64,000 nt of DNA from Corallococcus soli. GTDB lineage: Bacteria; Myxococcota; Myxococcia; Myxococcales; Myxococcaceae. Positions 8,051-18,509 of the stretch are shown piece after piece. The stretch covers positions 496,001 through 560,000 of the forward strand of contig NZ_JAAIYO010000001.1 in NCBI RefSeq assembly GCF_014930455.1. The letters are read 5' to 3'. The first letter of the stretch is position 1; each line of letters begins with the position of its first letter. The notes below the pieces were generated by a model. The model was not told the DNA's origin. It searched no databases and saw nothing but the letters and a program-made list of their open reading frames with translations. A program made the position numbers and the translations under genes.

Positions 8051-9457
8051 CTATTCGCCCGCGTGCTTCGACGGGGGCGGGGCGCCGGACGGCCCGGAGA
8101 TGCGCACCGTCTTCGCGTTGACGAACTCCCGGATGCCCAGGTCCGCCAGCTCGCGGCCGTGGCCGGAGTGCTTCACCCCGCCGAAGGGCAGGCGCGCGTC
8201 GGACGCGACGAGCGCGTTGACGAACACCATGCCGGCCTCGATGCCGTCGATGAGCCGGCGCTGCTCGGCCGCGTCCCGCGTCCACACGCTGGCGCCCAGT
8301 CCGAACGGGGTCGCGTTGGCCAGCTCCACCGCGTGCTCCAGGTCGCGGGCGCGCAGGAGCGTGGCCACCGGGCCGAAGAGCTCGTCATGGAACGCGGGCG
8401 CCTGGGGCGGCGGGTCGGCCAGCACGGTGGGCGGATAGAAGTTGCCCGGGCCGCCCTGGGGCTTGCCGCCCAGCAGCAGCCGGGTGCCGGCCTTCACGCT
8501 CTGCTGCACCTGGGCGTGCAGGCCCTCCAGGATGCCGGGCGTGGCGAGGGGCCCCACGTCTGTTTTGGGGTCCATCGGGTCGCCGACGACCATGGACTTC
8601 ATGCGCTCCACGAAGCGGCGCTCGAACTCCTTCGCGATGGGCTCCGCGATGATGAAGCGCTTGGCGGCGATGCAGGACTGGCCGTTGTTGATGAGGCGCG
8701 CGGACACGGCGGTCTCCACCGCCTTGTCCAGGTCCGCGCTGGGCATGACGATGAACGGGTCGCTGCCGCCCAGCTCCAGCACCACCTTCTTGATGGCCTT
8801 GCCCGCGGCGGCGCCCACCGCGCGGCCCGCGCCCTCGCTGCCGGTGAGGGTCACGGCCTTGACGCGCGGATCCTCGATGACGCGGTTCACCTCCGAGGTC
8901 TCGATGAACAGCGATTGGAAGGCGCCCTCCGGGAAGCCCGCGTTGAGGAAGATTTCCTCCAGGGCGAGCGCGCACTGGGGCACGTTGGAGGCGTGCTTGA
9001 GCAGGCCCACGTTGCCGGCCATGAGGGCGGGCGCGGCGAAGCGCACGACCTGCCAGAAGGGGAAGTTCCACGGCATGATGGCGAGCACGGCGCCCAGCGG
9101 CTGATAGCGGACGAAGGCGGTGTCGCCATCCACGTCGATGGGCACGTCGCGCAGCAGCTTCTCCGCGCGGGTGACGTAGTAGCGGCACGCGGTGGCGCTC
9201 TTGATGGATTCGGCCTTCGCGGCCTCCAGCGGCTTGCCCATCTCCTCCGTCATGAGGCGGCCGAAGCGGTCGGCCTCCATCTCCAGGATTTCGGCGGCGC
9301 GGCGCATCCACCGGGCGCGGTCCGCGAAGGACGTCTCGCGGTAGGTGCGGAACGTGTCCGCGGCCCGTTGCAGCTTGCGCTCCAGCTCCTCGGACGAGAG
9401 CGCGTCGAAGGTGCGCAGCGTCTTGCCCGTGGTGGGGCTGATGGTGGCGATGGCCAT
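8051..9457 (-). CDS. NAD(P)-dependent aldehyde (succinate-semialdehyde type) dehydrogenase
   Basis: A 468-residue aldehyde dehydrogenase with GGGAGG eight bases before the ATG. It has the cofactor-binding MPWNFPFWQ, the general-base Glu in LELGGSDPF and the nucleophilic Cys in NNGQSCIAAKRF. The C-terminal segment is LPFGGVKHSGHGRE. The Ser after LELGG and the short length resemble the GabD2/Sad branch, which oxidises succinate semialdehyde to succinate. The sequence alone does not fix the substrate. No GABA transaminase is adjacent. The gene diverges from the exbD pair (207 bp between starts). Confidence 0.85.
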   Translation of the reverse strand: MAIATISPTTGKTLRTFDALSSEELERKLQRAADTFRTYRETSFADRARWMRRAAEILEMEADRFGRLMTEEMGKPLEAAKAESIKSATACRYYVTRAEKLLRDVPIDVDGDTAFVRYQPLGAVLAIMPWNFPFWQVVRFAAPALMAGNVGLLKHASNVPQCALALEEIFLNAGFPEGAFQSLFIETSEVNRVIEDPRVKAVTLTGSEGAGRAVGAAAGKAIKKVVLELGGSDPFIVMPSADLDKAVETAVSARLINNGQSCIAAKRFIIAEPIAKEFERRFVERMKSMVVGDPMDPKTDVGPLATPGILEGLHAQVQQSVKAGTRLLLGGKPQGGPGNFYPPTVLADPPPQAPAFHDELFGPVATLLRARDLEHAVELANATPFGLGASVWTRDAAEQRRLIDGIEAGMVFVNALVASDARLPFGGVKHSGHGRELADLGIREFVNAKTVRISGPSGAPPPSKHAGE

Positions 9458-9664
9458 GTGCGGGTGCCTCCCAGGTGCGAACGTCCCCGGGTGATAGCAG
9501 CCCGTCCGCCGCTGACAATGCCGACCACGCCCGAGCGTCTGGGGGCGTACGCCCGGGTGCCATGACCGAACGATGACCGAACCACCGGCTGCCCACGGCC
9601 AACGCCTCTCCGGGCCCGTGGTCCCATGGTGTCCGGTTCACAAGGACAGACGTGGAGGCTGCGC

Positions 9665-10084
9665 ATGGGAATGGCCGTGGGAGGCAGGGGTGGAGTGAAG
9701 GCCGACATCAACGTCACGCCGTTGGTGGACGTGGTGCTGGTGCTGCTCATCATCTTCATGGTGGGCGCCCCCATGTCCGAGCAGGGCAAGGACGTCGCCC
9801 TCCCCGCCGCGGCGCAGGGAGAGCACCGCGACACCCCTCCAGCGCCGCTCATCTTCTCCCTCACCGCCGACAAGGCCCTGTTCGTCGGGACCGAAGCGCT
9901 CCCCGACGCCTCACACTTGCAGGACCGCGTGCGCGAGGAGCTGCGCGCACACCCCGAGCGCCGTCTGCTCCTCAAGGCGGACGAAGCGCTGACGTGCGGC
10001 GACGTGCTGGAGTTCCTCCAGCGCTCGCGAGACGCGGGAGCGTTGAAGGTGTCCCTGGGTGTCACCGTGAAGAAGACGCACTGA
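9665..10084 (+). CDS. ExbD/TolR family protein (first of tandem pair)
   Basis: A 139-residue biopolymer-transport protein with GGAGG six bases before the ATG at 9665. Residues about 14-34 hold the ExbD signature DINVTPLVDVVLVLLIIFMV, one transmembrane helix with the proton-path Asp (VDVVL). A periplasmic domain of about 90 residues follows. ExbD/TolR forms a proton-driven stator with ExbB/TolQ to energise outer-membrane transport or gliding and envelope tasks. No ExbB/TolQ gene lies in the window, so the partner must be encoded elsewhere. A second exbD follows after 12 bp, certainly in the same operon. The region encoding the helix is identical in DNA between the two copies. Confidence 0.87.
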   Translation: MGMAVGGRGGVKADINVTPLVDVVLVLLIIFMVGAPMSEQGKDVALPAAAQGEHRDTPPAPLIFSLTADKALFVGTEALPDASHLQDRVREELRAHPERRLLLKADEALTCGDVLEFLQRSRDAGALKVSLGVTVKKTH

Positions 10085-10208
10085 GGGCCCACCGCCATGC
10101 GCTCCAAACGCCAGTTCCTCGTGAAGCCGCAGTCCGCCCTCCAATCCGACATCAACGTCACGCCGTTGGTGGACGTGGTGCTGGTGCTGCTCATCATCTT
10201 CATGGTGG
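9702..10208 (+). repeat. 63-bp perfect direct repeat inside the two exbD genes
   Basis: Bases 9702-9764 and 10146-10208 are identical over all 63 positions, including every third codon position. They encode the transmembrane helix and its flanks in the two exbD genes. Sequence outside this block is clearly diverged. Protein constraint alone would allow synonymous changes, so recent gene conversion or recombination between the copies is likely. Confidence 0.9.
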
Positions 10209-10531
10209 TGACGCCGCTGATGCGCCGCGAGCTCATGCTCCAGCTCCCCTCGCCGGAGACCACCCCCACCGACGCCCCACCGTCGAAGGCGCTGTCCCCG
10301 GGCCTCGTGCGCCTCACGGCGGACGGGACGCTGCTCCTGGAAGGGGAGGCCGTGAGCGAAGCGGACTACGTGCCGCGCCTGCGCCGCTTCCTGGAAGCCC
10401 GTCCCCGCGGCCAGCGCGGCCTGTTCTTCCAGCCCGACGCACGGGCCCCATACGCACGGCTGGTGGTGGCGCTGGACGGCGCGAAGGCCGCCGGGGCGGA
10501 AGGGCTGGGGCTCGCGGTGGACTCCCGTTGA
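10097..10531 (+). CDS. ExbD/TolR family protein (second of tandem pair)
   Basis: A 144-residue ExbD/TolR protein, co-transcribed 12 bp after its paralogue. It has a short basic N-terminus, the same DINVTPLVDVVLVLLIIFMV helix with the critical Asp, and a periplasmic domain. That domain is only distantly similar to its neighbour's. It differs after the helix (VTPLMRRELMLQLP against VGAPMSEQGKDVALP). Tandem exbD genes are common in myxobacteria and may form heteromeric stators. An associated exbB and TonB-like protein are absent here. Confidence 0.87.
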   Translation: MRSKRQFLVKPQSALQSDINVTPLVDVVLVLLIIFMVVTPLMRRELMLQLPSPETTPTDAPPSKALSPGLVRLTADGTLLLEGEAVSEADYVPRLRRFLEARPRGQRGLFFQPDARAPYARLVVALDGAKAAGAEGLGLAVDSR

Positions 10532-10573
10532 GCGGGGCCCGGGACCTGGAGCCTGTCCGACACTCCCGCACGA

Positions 10574-11344
10574 ATGCCGGTGGCGGGCCCGGGGTCCACG
10601 GCCTATGTCACGGCCATGTTACGCGGGCCGTGGCGGTGGCTGTCGGGTTGGGACGTGATGGTGACGCGGCCGCTGGGCCTGCTGTTGCTGGTGGTGGCGT
10701 GCGTCCTGGGGTTCGTCGTCCTGTCGGACGAGGTGCATGAGGGCGACACGCAGGACATCGACGAGCGCATCGTCCGCTCCCTGCGCCAGGACGAGGACCC
10801 CGCCATGCCCCGGGGCCCTTGGTGGCTCGCGGAGACCGCCCGGGACGTGACGTCGCTGGGCGGCGCGCCCGTGCTGTCGCTCATCACCGTGGCCGTGTGC
10901 GGCTTCCTGCTGGTGGCCCGCCGCTACCGCACGTCCCTGTTCGTCTTCGGCGCGACCGTGACGGGGTGGCTGCTCAACGCGGTGCTGAAGAACCTCTTCC
11001 ACCGCCCACGCCCCTCGGTCGTGCCCCACCTCACCGAGACCATGTCCACCAGCTTCCCCAGCGGCCACGCGATGCTGTCCGCCATCACGTACCTCACCCT
11101 GGGCGCCCTGCTGGCCCAGTTCGCCGAACAGCGGCGCGTGAAGGTCTACATCCTGTCCGTCGCCCTGCTGCTGTCCGTCCTGGTGGGCTGCACCCGCGTG
11201 TACCTGGGCGTGCACTACCCCACCGACGTGTTGGGCGGCTGGGTGGCCGGCCTCGCCTGGTCCCTGCTCGTCACCGTGGCTGCCCGGAGCATGCGCCGCC
11301 GCAGCCCCGCGCTGCGCGAAGAGGCCCGGCGCCCGGTGGAGTGA
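10574..11344 (+). CDS. PAP2-family membrane phosphatase
   Basis: A 256-residue protein with about six hydrophobic helices. The three phosphatidic-acid-phosphatase motifs are present in order: KNLFHRPRP (K-x6-RP type), PSGH, and RVYLGVHYPTDVLGG (R-x5-H-x3-D). The family dephosphorylates lipid phosphates such as undecaprenyl pyrophosphate or phosphatidic acid, with the active site facing the periplasm. The start may be the ATG at 10574 or the one at 10616 (242 residues). The later start gives a more ordinary N-terminus, beginning with a Trp/Arg stretch and then the first helix. Substrate is unknown. The gene follows exbD by 42 bp and could be co-transcribed. Confidence 0.85.
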   Translation: MPVAGPGSTAYVTAMLRGPWRWLSGWDVMVTRPLGLLLLVVACVLGFVVLSDEVHEGDTQDIDERIVRSLRQDEDPAMPRGPWWLAETARDVTSLGGAPVLSLITVAVCGFLLVARRYRTSLFVFGATVTGWLLNAVLKNLFHRPRPSVVPHLTETMSTSFPSGHAMLSAITYLTLGALLAQFAEQRRVKVYILSVALLLSVLVGCTRVYLGVHYPTDVLGGWVAGLAWSLLVTVAARSMRRRSPALREEARRPVE

Positions 11345-11480
11345 GGCTCGCGCTGATGGCCCCCGCGCATGAAGAAAGAGCCCCCGCCCGCGCCCCCTGG
11401 CGCGTAGGGTCTGCGTCCTCCGTGCCTCCCTCCCACGCACAGCCCCGCCGTCCGCTCCCGCCCCTTCCCCGGAGGCGCGG

Positions 11481-13241
<1,761 letters not shown>

Positions 13242-13271
13242 CACGGGCGCGGGCCGTGGTAGTCAGGGCCC

Positions 13272-13940
13272 GTGGATCTCCAAGCGCAACGCCGCCAACA
13301 GCACAAGCTGCGGCTGTCCTGGATGCCGTGGCTCTACTTCGTCCTCAAGCCGCGCCACCATGAGTGGGCGCACGCGTGGCAGCGCGAGGTGCAGGACCGC
13401 CTGCGCGAATTGGAGACCGTTGAAATCGCGGAGGGGTGCTTCATCGCCCCGGAGGCGCGCATCTTCGCGGAGCCCGGACGCACCGTCAGGATTGGACCTG
13501 GGTGCAGTATCGCCGCGGATGTCTTCATGCACGGCCCCGTGGAGCTGGGCCCCCACGTCAGCCTCAACGCGCGCGTCAACCTGGACGGCGGCGTGGCCGG
13601 CATCCGCATCGGGGAGGGCACCCGCATCGCCAGCGGCGCCACGCTCTACGCGTTCGACCACGGGCTCGCGCCGGATCGCCCCGTGCGCGGCCAGCCCGTC
13701 ACGTCGAAGGGCATCGTGATCGGCCAGGACGTCTGGGTGGGCGCCAACGCGGGCATCACCGACGGCGTCACCGTGGGCGACCACGCCGTCGTGGGCATGG
13801 GCGCCATCGTCACCCGCGACGTGCCCCCCTGGGCCATCGTGGGAGGCTCCCCCGCCCGTCTGCTCGGGGACCGCCGAGACCGGCCACGCTCTGGAATCCC
13901 GGGAGGCTGGGAGCCTCCGGATACTAAGGGGAAACCCTGA
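13272..13940 (+). CDS. Left-handed beta-helix (hexapeptide) acyltransferase
   Basis: A 222-residue protein from a GTG start, 30 bp after the deacetylase gene and probably in its operon. Residues about 50-195 carry hexapeptide repeats of the form (I/V)GxGxx, for example VRIGPGCSIAADVF, IRIGEGTRIASG, IVIGQDVWVGANAGI and VTVGDHAVVGMGAIV. They end with VPPWAIVGGSPARL, as in maltose/galactoside O-acetyltransferases. A His in FDHG may be the catalytic base. The family moves acetyl or other acyl groups from CoA to sugars or small molecules. The acceptor is unknown. A 7-bp hairpin lies inside its 3' end (13902-13918). Confidence 0.85.
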   Translation: MDLQAQRRQQHKLRLSWMPWLYFVLKPRHHEWAHAWQREVQDRLRELETVEIAEGCFIAPEARIFAEPGRTVRIGPGCSIAADVFMHGPVELGPHVSLNARVNLDGGVAGIRIGEGTRIASGATLYAFDHGLAPDRPVRGQPVTSKGIVIGQDVWVGANAGITDGVTVGDHAVVGMGAIVTRDVPPWAIVGGSPARLLGDRRDRPRSGIPGGWEPPDTKGKP

Positions 13941-13956
13941 GTCCCAGGCGGGTCCA

Positions 13957-13987
13957 TTGACTTTGAAACATTCGAGCGACTTATGCT
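13957..13987 (+). promoter_or_regulatory. Possible sigma70-type promoter for the PAS/GAF kinase
   Basis: TTGACT at 13957-13962 and TATGCT at 13982-13987 are separated by 19 bases, in an unusually AT-rich stretch between two genes. They lie about 100 bp before the favoured start of the kinase. The spacing is longer than ideal, so this is tentative. Confidence 0.3.
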
Positions 13988-14087
13988 TCGTCTCGCGGTG
14001 ATACGGCGAGGGGACGGGCGCCCGGGTGAACCGGATGGGTTGTCCCCTTCTTCGGGTATGAGCCGTTTCATGCGTGGGGAGGCCGCG

Positions 14088-16199
14088 GTGTCGCAGGAGC
14101 AACGCGAAACAGGGAGCGGCGCCGCGCCAGGACAGGCCTCCCTGGTGGGCGACGTCGTGGACACCCGCCGCTTCCAGCGCGCCGGTTCACTGCTCCGCGA
14201 GGTCGTCTTCGAACTGGACGCGGCCGGCCGCCTGGTCATGACCTGCCTCGCGTGGGAGCGGCTGATGGGCGTGCCCGCGGCGGCGTGGAAGGGCCGCTTG
14301 CTGGTGGACCTGTTCCACCCGGAGGACCGCGACCAGGCGCGCGCGCTGCTGCGCACAGCCGTGGCCCGCGTGGACTGTCCGGCGCGCCTGGAGCTGCGGC
14401 TCGCGGGGGGCGTGCAGCCCCGCTGGGTGGAGGTGTCCGTCACGGGGGATCCGGAGCGCCTGGGCGGGGTGCTGGGCACGCTGGTGGACGTCACCCCGCG
14501 CAGGCTCGCGGAGGACGCCGCTGCCACGCGCGAGCGCTACCTGGGCGCCATGGTGGAGGTGCAGCGCCGGCTGCTCGCGCCGGAGTCCACGGGCGACCTG
14601 TACAACGCCATCCTGGAGCCGCTGGGCCTGGTGGCGGGGGCCAGCCGGGCCTACGTCTTCGAGTTCCACCGCGACGGCGCCGGCCGGATGCTCCAGTCCC
14701 AGCGCGCGGAGTGGGCCGCGCCCGGCGTGTCGCGCGAATTCGAGAGCCTGGGCACGCAGGGGTGGCCGGTGGACGAGGCCTTCCGGCTGAACCAGTGGAT
14801 GGAGCTGTCGCGCGGCGAAGCGGTGCAGGGGCCCCCGGAGTCCTTCGGTGAGAGCACGGCGCCGGCGCTGAAGGCGCAGGGCATCCGCGCGCTGCTGGTG
14901 CTGCCCCTGACGGTGCATGGGGAGCTGTTCGGCTTCATCGGCTTCGACAACTGCGCCGAGTCCCGGATGTGGTCTCCGGTGGAGCTGAAGCTGCTGTCCG
15001 GCGCCGCGGGCGCGCTGTCGCTGGCGCTGGAGCAGCACACCGCGGACGCGCTGCGCGTGCGCACGGAGGCCACGCTGCGCCGCACGGAGGCGGGCTTCCA
15101 CCTGCTCATCGAAGGCTTCCCGGACCCGGTGGTGGTGCACACGACGGACGGCATGCTCCTGTCGGTGAACCCGGCCATGGCCCGCTACCTGGGCTACCAG
15201 GATCCGGCGGAGCTGCTGGGCCGGCACCTGCTGGGGCTGGTGCGGCGCGAGGACCAGGAGGTCGCGCGCCTCCACCTGGAGGAGGCGCAGGACGGGGGGC
15301 TGGCGGCCCGCTCGCACGAGGTGCCCCTGCTGCGCCGCGACGGGCAGGTGGTGAGCGCGGACCTGGTGACGCTGGGGGTGCTCTTCGACGGGGTGCCCGC
15401 GCGCGTCACCGTGGCGCGCGACTTCACCGAGCGCAAGCGCATGCAGGCGCAGCTCATGCTGGGGGACCGGCTGGCGTCCATGGGCATGCTGGCCGCGGGC
15501 ATCGCGCACGAGCTGAACAACCCGCTGTCCTACGTGCTGTCCAACCTGGAGTTCCTGCACCGCGCGCTGGGCCCCATGCCCCGGCCCCTGGGCGCCGAGG
15601 AGCTGATGGAGTACCAGCAGGTGCTGGACGACGCGCGCGAGGGCTCGGAGCGGATGCGCCAGATTGTCCGCCAGCTCAAGGTCTTCTCCCGCGTGGACGA
15701 CGCGCACGACGAGCCGGTGGACCTGCACCGCGTGCTGGACTCCGTGACGCAGATGGCGGCCAGCGAAATCCGCCCGCGCGCCCGGCTGGTGAAGCAGTAC
15801 GGCAGCGTGCCGGCGGTGCGCGCCAACGAGGGCAAGCTGTTCCAGGTGTTCCTCAACCTGGTCATCAACGCCGCGCACGCGATTCCGGAGGGCCTCACGG
15901 ACGAGCATGAGATCCGCCTCATCACCCGCGTGGACGGCGACGGGCGGGTGGTGGTGGACGTGCGCGACACCGGACGCGGCATCGCGCAGGAACACCTGAG
16001 CCGCATCTTCGACCCGTTCTTCACCACCAAGGTGCCGGGCCAGGGCACCGGCCTGGGCCTGTCCATCTGCGACACCATCGTGCGCGCGCTGGGCGGCAGC
16101 ATCAGCGTGGAGTCCGCCCCCGGCCACGGCGCCACCTTCCGCGTGGCCCTGCACTCCGCCGTGCGCGGCACCGGCCCAAGCCCCGCCCGCGTGGCCTGA
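14088..16199 (+). CDS. PAS-GAF-PAS hybrid-less sensor histidine kinase
   Basis: A 703-residue soluble kinase if it starts at GTG 14088, which has GGGGAGG five bases upstream; ATGs at 14058 and 14070 are alternatives. Order: PAS (about 25-130), a GAF domain (about 145-325, with LLVLPLTVHGELFGFIGFDN), a second PAS (about 340-460), then HisKA and HATPase. The phospho-acceptor is the His in AAGIAHELNNPLSYV. Nucleotide-binding boxes are NLVINAAHA (N), DTGRGI (G1), FDPFFTTK (F) and GTGLGLSI (G2). There is no membrane segment and no receiver domain, so it must sense a cytoplasmic signal and pass phosphate to an unlinked regulator. No response regulator is adjacent. Confidence 0.88.
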   Translation: MSQEQRETGSGAAPGQASLVGDVVDTRRFQRAGSLLREVVFELDAAGRLVMTCLAWERLMGVPAAAWKGRLLVDLFHPEDRDQARALLRTAVARVDCPARLELRLAGGVQPRWVEVSVTGDPERLGGVLGTLVDVTPRRLAEDAAATRERYLGAMVEVQRRLLAPESTGDLYNAILEPLGLVAGASRAYVFEFHRDGAGRMLQSQRAEWAAPGVSREFESLGTQGWPVDEAFRLNQWMELSRGEAVQGPPESFGESTAPALKAQGIRALLVLPLTVHGELFGFIGFDNCAESRMWSPVELKLLSGAAGALSLALEQHTADALRVRTEATLRRTEAGFHLLIEGFPDPVVVHTTDGMLLSVNPAMARYLGYQDPAELLGRHLLGLVRREDQEVARLHLEEAQDGGLAARSHEVPLLRRDGQVVSADLVTLGVLFDGVPARVTVARDFTERKRMQAQLMLGDRLASMGMLAAGIAHELNNPLSYVLSNLEFLHRALGPMPRPLGAEELMEYQQVLDDAREGSERMRQIVRQLKVFSRVDDAHDEPVDLHRVLDSVTQMAASEIRPRARLVKQYGSVPAVRANEGKLFQVFLNLVINAAHAIPEGLTDEHEIRLITRVDGDGRVVVDVRDTGRGIAQEHLSRIFDPFFTTKVPGQGTGLGLSICDTIVRALGGSISVESAPGHGATFRVALHSAVRGTGPSPARVA

Positions 16200-16427
16200 C
16201 GCCTCGTCCCGGCGTGGAGGCGGGCCCCCGTGCCGCTGCCGCCCAACGGACTGAAACCGCCGCGCTCCCATGTTCAAGTGTGGTGCGTTGGACGGCCTGT
16301 CCTCGCAGGTGCTGTCCCATCCGGTGCGACAGGGCCACCCTGGCCTTCCATCGGGCGGGGAGGGGATGCCCCCGAAGCCCGAAGACGCCGGCCCGGGGCC
16401 CGTGCCCCGTGGGCCCTGGAGGATGTC

Positions 16428-18503
16428 ATGCGTAAGCGGACCGCTCGCCTCGCTCCCGTGCTCGGGTTGCTGCTGGGCAGCGTATTGGCGCTGGGGCCGG
16501 GCCACCCGGGCCTGCTGCCGGCCGCGCGCGCGGCGACACCGCCTGTGGCGGACGCCTGCGCCGACTCCGCGACCTTCCTGGTGGGGGCGGCGCGCTCCGA
16601 CATCACGGGCCCCGCGGCGGAGGTGGGGATGATGGGCTACGCGCAGGTGGCGCAGAAGACGGAGGGCATCCACCTGCGGCTGTACTCGCGCGCGTTCGTC
16701 ATCGCCTCGCCGTGCAATGGCCGCCGCGTGGCCATCGTCAGCGCGGACCTGGGGGAGCTGTTCCAGGCGGTGAAGCAGCAGGTGGTGGAGCGGCTGCGCG
16801 CGAAGCTGGGGGAGGTGTACTCCGACGACAACGTGCTCCTGAGCGCCACGCACACGCACGCGGGGCCGGGCGGCTACAGCCACTACACGCTCTACAACCT
16901 GTCCACCCTGGGCTTCGTGCCGCAGAACTTCGAGGCCATCGTCTCCGGCATCGTGGACTCCATCGTCCGCGCCAACGACCGGCTGGCCGAGGGCACGCTG
17001 CGCCTGGCCTCCGGCGACCTGCGCGGCGCGAGCGCCAACCGCTCCCCGGAGGCCTACCTGCGCAACCCCGAGTCCGAGCGCGCCCGCTACCCGGACGACG
17101 TGGACACCCGCATGACGCTGCTGCGGTTCACGCGCGCGGACGGGCAGGAGCTGGGGCTCATCAACTGGTTCGCCGTGCACGCCACGTCCTTCGGCAACAC
17201 CAACCCCTTCATCAGCGGCGACAACAAGGGGCTGGCCTCGCGCTACTTCGAGGCGGGGGAGGGGGGCCTGCGGCCCGGCGGGCCGGACACCTTCGTCGCG
17301 GCCTTCGCCAACGCGAACGAGGGCGACGTGACGCCCAACCTGCTGGGCGGCACGAATGGCGGCGGCGCGGACGACTTCGAATCCACGGCCCTGGCCGCGC
17401 GCAAGCAGTACGACTTCGCCGCGCACCTGTGGGCCACCGCCGCGATGCCGGTGCTGGGGGGCGTGGACTACCGGCACACCTACGTGAAGATGGACGCGGT
17501 GGACGTGGCGCCCGCGTTCACGGACGGCACGCCGCGCCGCACGTGTCCCGCGACCATCGGCGTGTCGATGCTGGCGGGCGCGGAGGACGGCCCGGGCTTC
17601 GGCGCGGAGGGCGCGACGTGCGAGTCCGTGCACGACCTGTGGAACCAGTTCACCTGCTCGCTGGTCACCACGCCCTGTCAGGCGGAGAAGCCCATCGTGC
17701 TGGAGATGGGCGCGATGAAGCCCTACCCGTGGACCCCGGAGGTGCTGCCCCTGCAGCTGGTGACGGTGGGGCCGCTGGCGCTGGTGGCCGTCCCCTTCGA
17801 GCTCACCACCATGGCGGGCCGGAGGCTGCGCGACACGGTGCGCGCGCAGCTCCACGGCACGGGCGTGACGGACGTAGTCATCGCGGGGCTGTCCAACGCG
17901 TACGCGGGCTACGTGTCCACGCGCGAGGAGTACGCGCGCCAGGACTACGAGGGCGCGTCCACGCACTTCGGGCCGTGGACGCTGGCGGCGCTCCAGCAGT
18001 CCTTCACGGGGCTCGCCGGGGCGCTGCGCGACGGGACGCCCGTGTCACCGGGGCCCACGCCCCGGGACCTGCGCAAGGCGGTGGTGGGCCTGCAGCCCGG
18101 CGTGGTGTTCGACGACAAGTACCTGTGGGTGGACTTCGGCGACGTCGCGGAGGAGGCGAAGCCCGCGTACGCGCGGGGCGACACGGCGAGCGCCACCTTC
18201 TGGTCGGGGCATCCTCGCAACAACCTGAAGACTGGCGGCACGTTCCTGCGGGTGCAGCGGCGGGAGGCGGACGGGACGTGGCGGGACGTGGCGCACGACG
18301 GCGAGGGCGGCGCGCGCTACCACTGGCAGCGCGAGTACTGCGTGCCCACGCTCGGATGTTCGAAGGTGCGCATCGACTGGCCCATCCCGGCGGACACGGC
18401 GCCGGGCACCTACCGGCTGGTGCACGAGGGCCACTGGAAGTCCGGCTGGGACGGGCGCGTGCACCCGTACTCGGGGAACTCGCGCCCGTTCACCGTGCGG
18501 TAG
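16428..18503 (+). CDS. Neutral/alkaline ceramidase homologue (secreted)
   Basis: A 691-residue protein from ATG 16428 with GGAGG upstream. A Sec signal ends near ARA at about residue 35. Residues from about 48 to 540 match neutral ceramidases: GAARSDITGPAAEVGMMGYA, the zinc region SATHTHAGPGG, VHATSFGN and SGDNKG. A C-terminal beta-sandwich (about 550-691) follows, as in the bacterial enzyme. The family cleaves the amide of ceramide to sphingosine and fatty acid. Myxobacteria make ceramides, and predation on other cells offers another substrate source. In the motif that is GDVSPN in Pseudomonas ceramidase, with the catalytic Ser, this protein has GDVTPN (Thr302). Activity may therefore differ. 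Several cysteine pairs suggest disulfides. Confidence 0.85.
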   Translation: MRKRTARLAPVLGLLLGSVLALGPGHPGLLPAARAATPPVADACADSATFLVGAARSDITGPAAEVGMMGYAQVAQKTEGIHLRLYSRAFVIASPCNGRRVAIVSADLGELFQAVKQQVVERLRAKLGEVYSDDNVLLSATHTHAGPGGYSHYTLYNLSTLGFVPQNFEAIVSGIVDSIVRANDRLAEGTLRLASGDLRGASANRSPEAYLRNPESERARYPDDVDTRMTLLRFTRADGQELGLINWFAVHATSFGNTNPFISGDNKGLASRYFEAGEGGLRPGGPDTFVAAFANANEGDVTPNLLGGTNGGGADDFESTALAARKQYDFAAHLWATAAMPVLGGVDYRHTYVKMDAVDVAPAFTDGTPRRTCPATIGVSMLAGAEDGPGFGAEGATCESVHDLWNQFTCSLVTTPCQAEKPIVLEMGAMKPYPWTPEVLPLQLVTVGPLALVAVPFELTTMAGRRLRDTVRAQLHGTGVTDVVIAGLSNAYAGYVSTREEYARQDYEGASTHFGPWTLAALQQSFTGLAGALRDGTPVSPGPTPRDLRKAVVGLQPGVVFDDKYLWVDFGDVAEEAKPAYARGDTASATFWSGHPRNNLKTGGTFLRVQRREADGTWRDVAHDGEGGARYHWQREYCVPTLGCSKVRIDWPIPADTAPGTYRLVHEGHWKSGWDGRVHPYSGNSRPFTVR

Positions 18504-18509
18504 CGGCCG

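Noticed and set aside
13902-13918. Hairpin GGAGGCT/AGCCTCC
   Set aside because: It lies inside the acyltransferase coding sequence near its end and has no T-run. A terminator is possible but not supported.
14187-17966. Very long open frame on the minus strand across the kinase and ceramidase genes
   Set aside because: It is antisense to two well-recognised proteins. High GC in third positions removes stop codons from the opposite frame, and the translation is Arg/His/Ala-rich low complexity.
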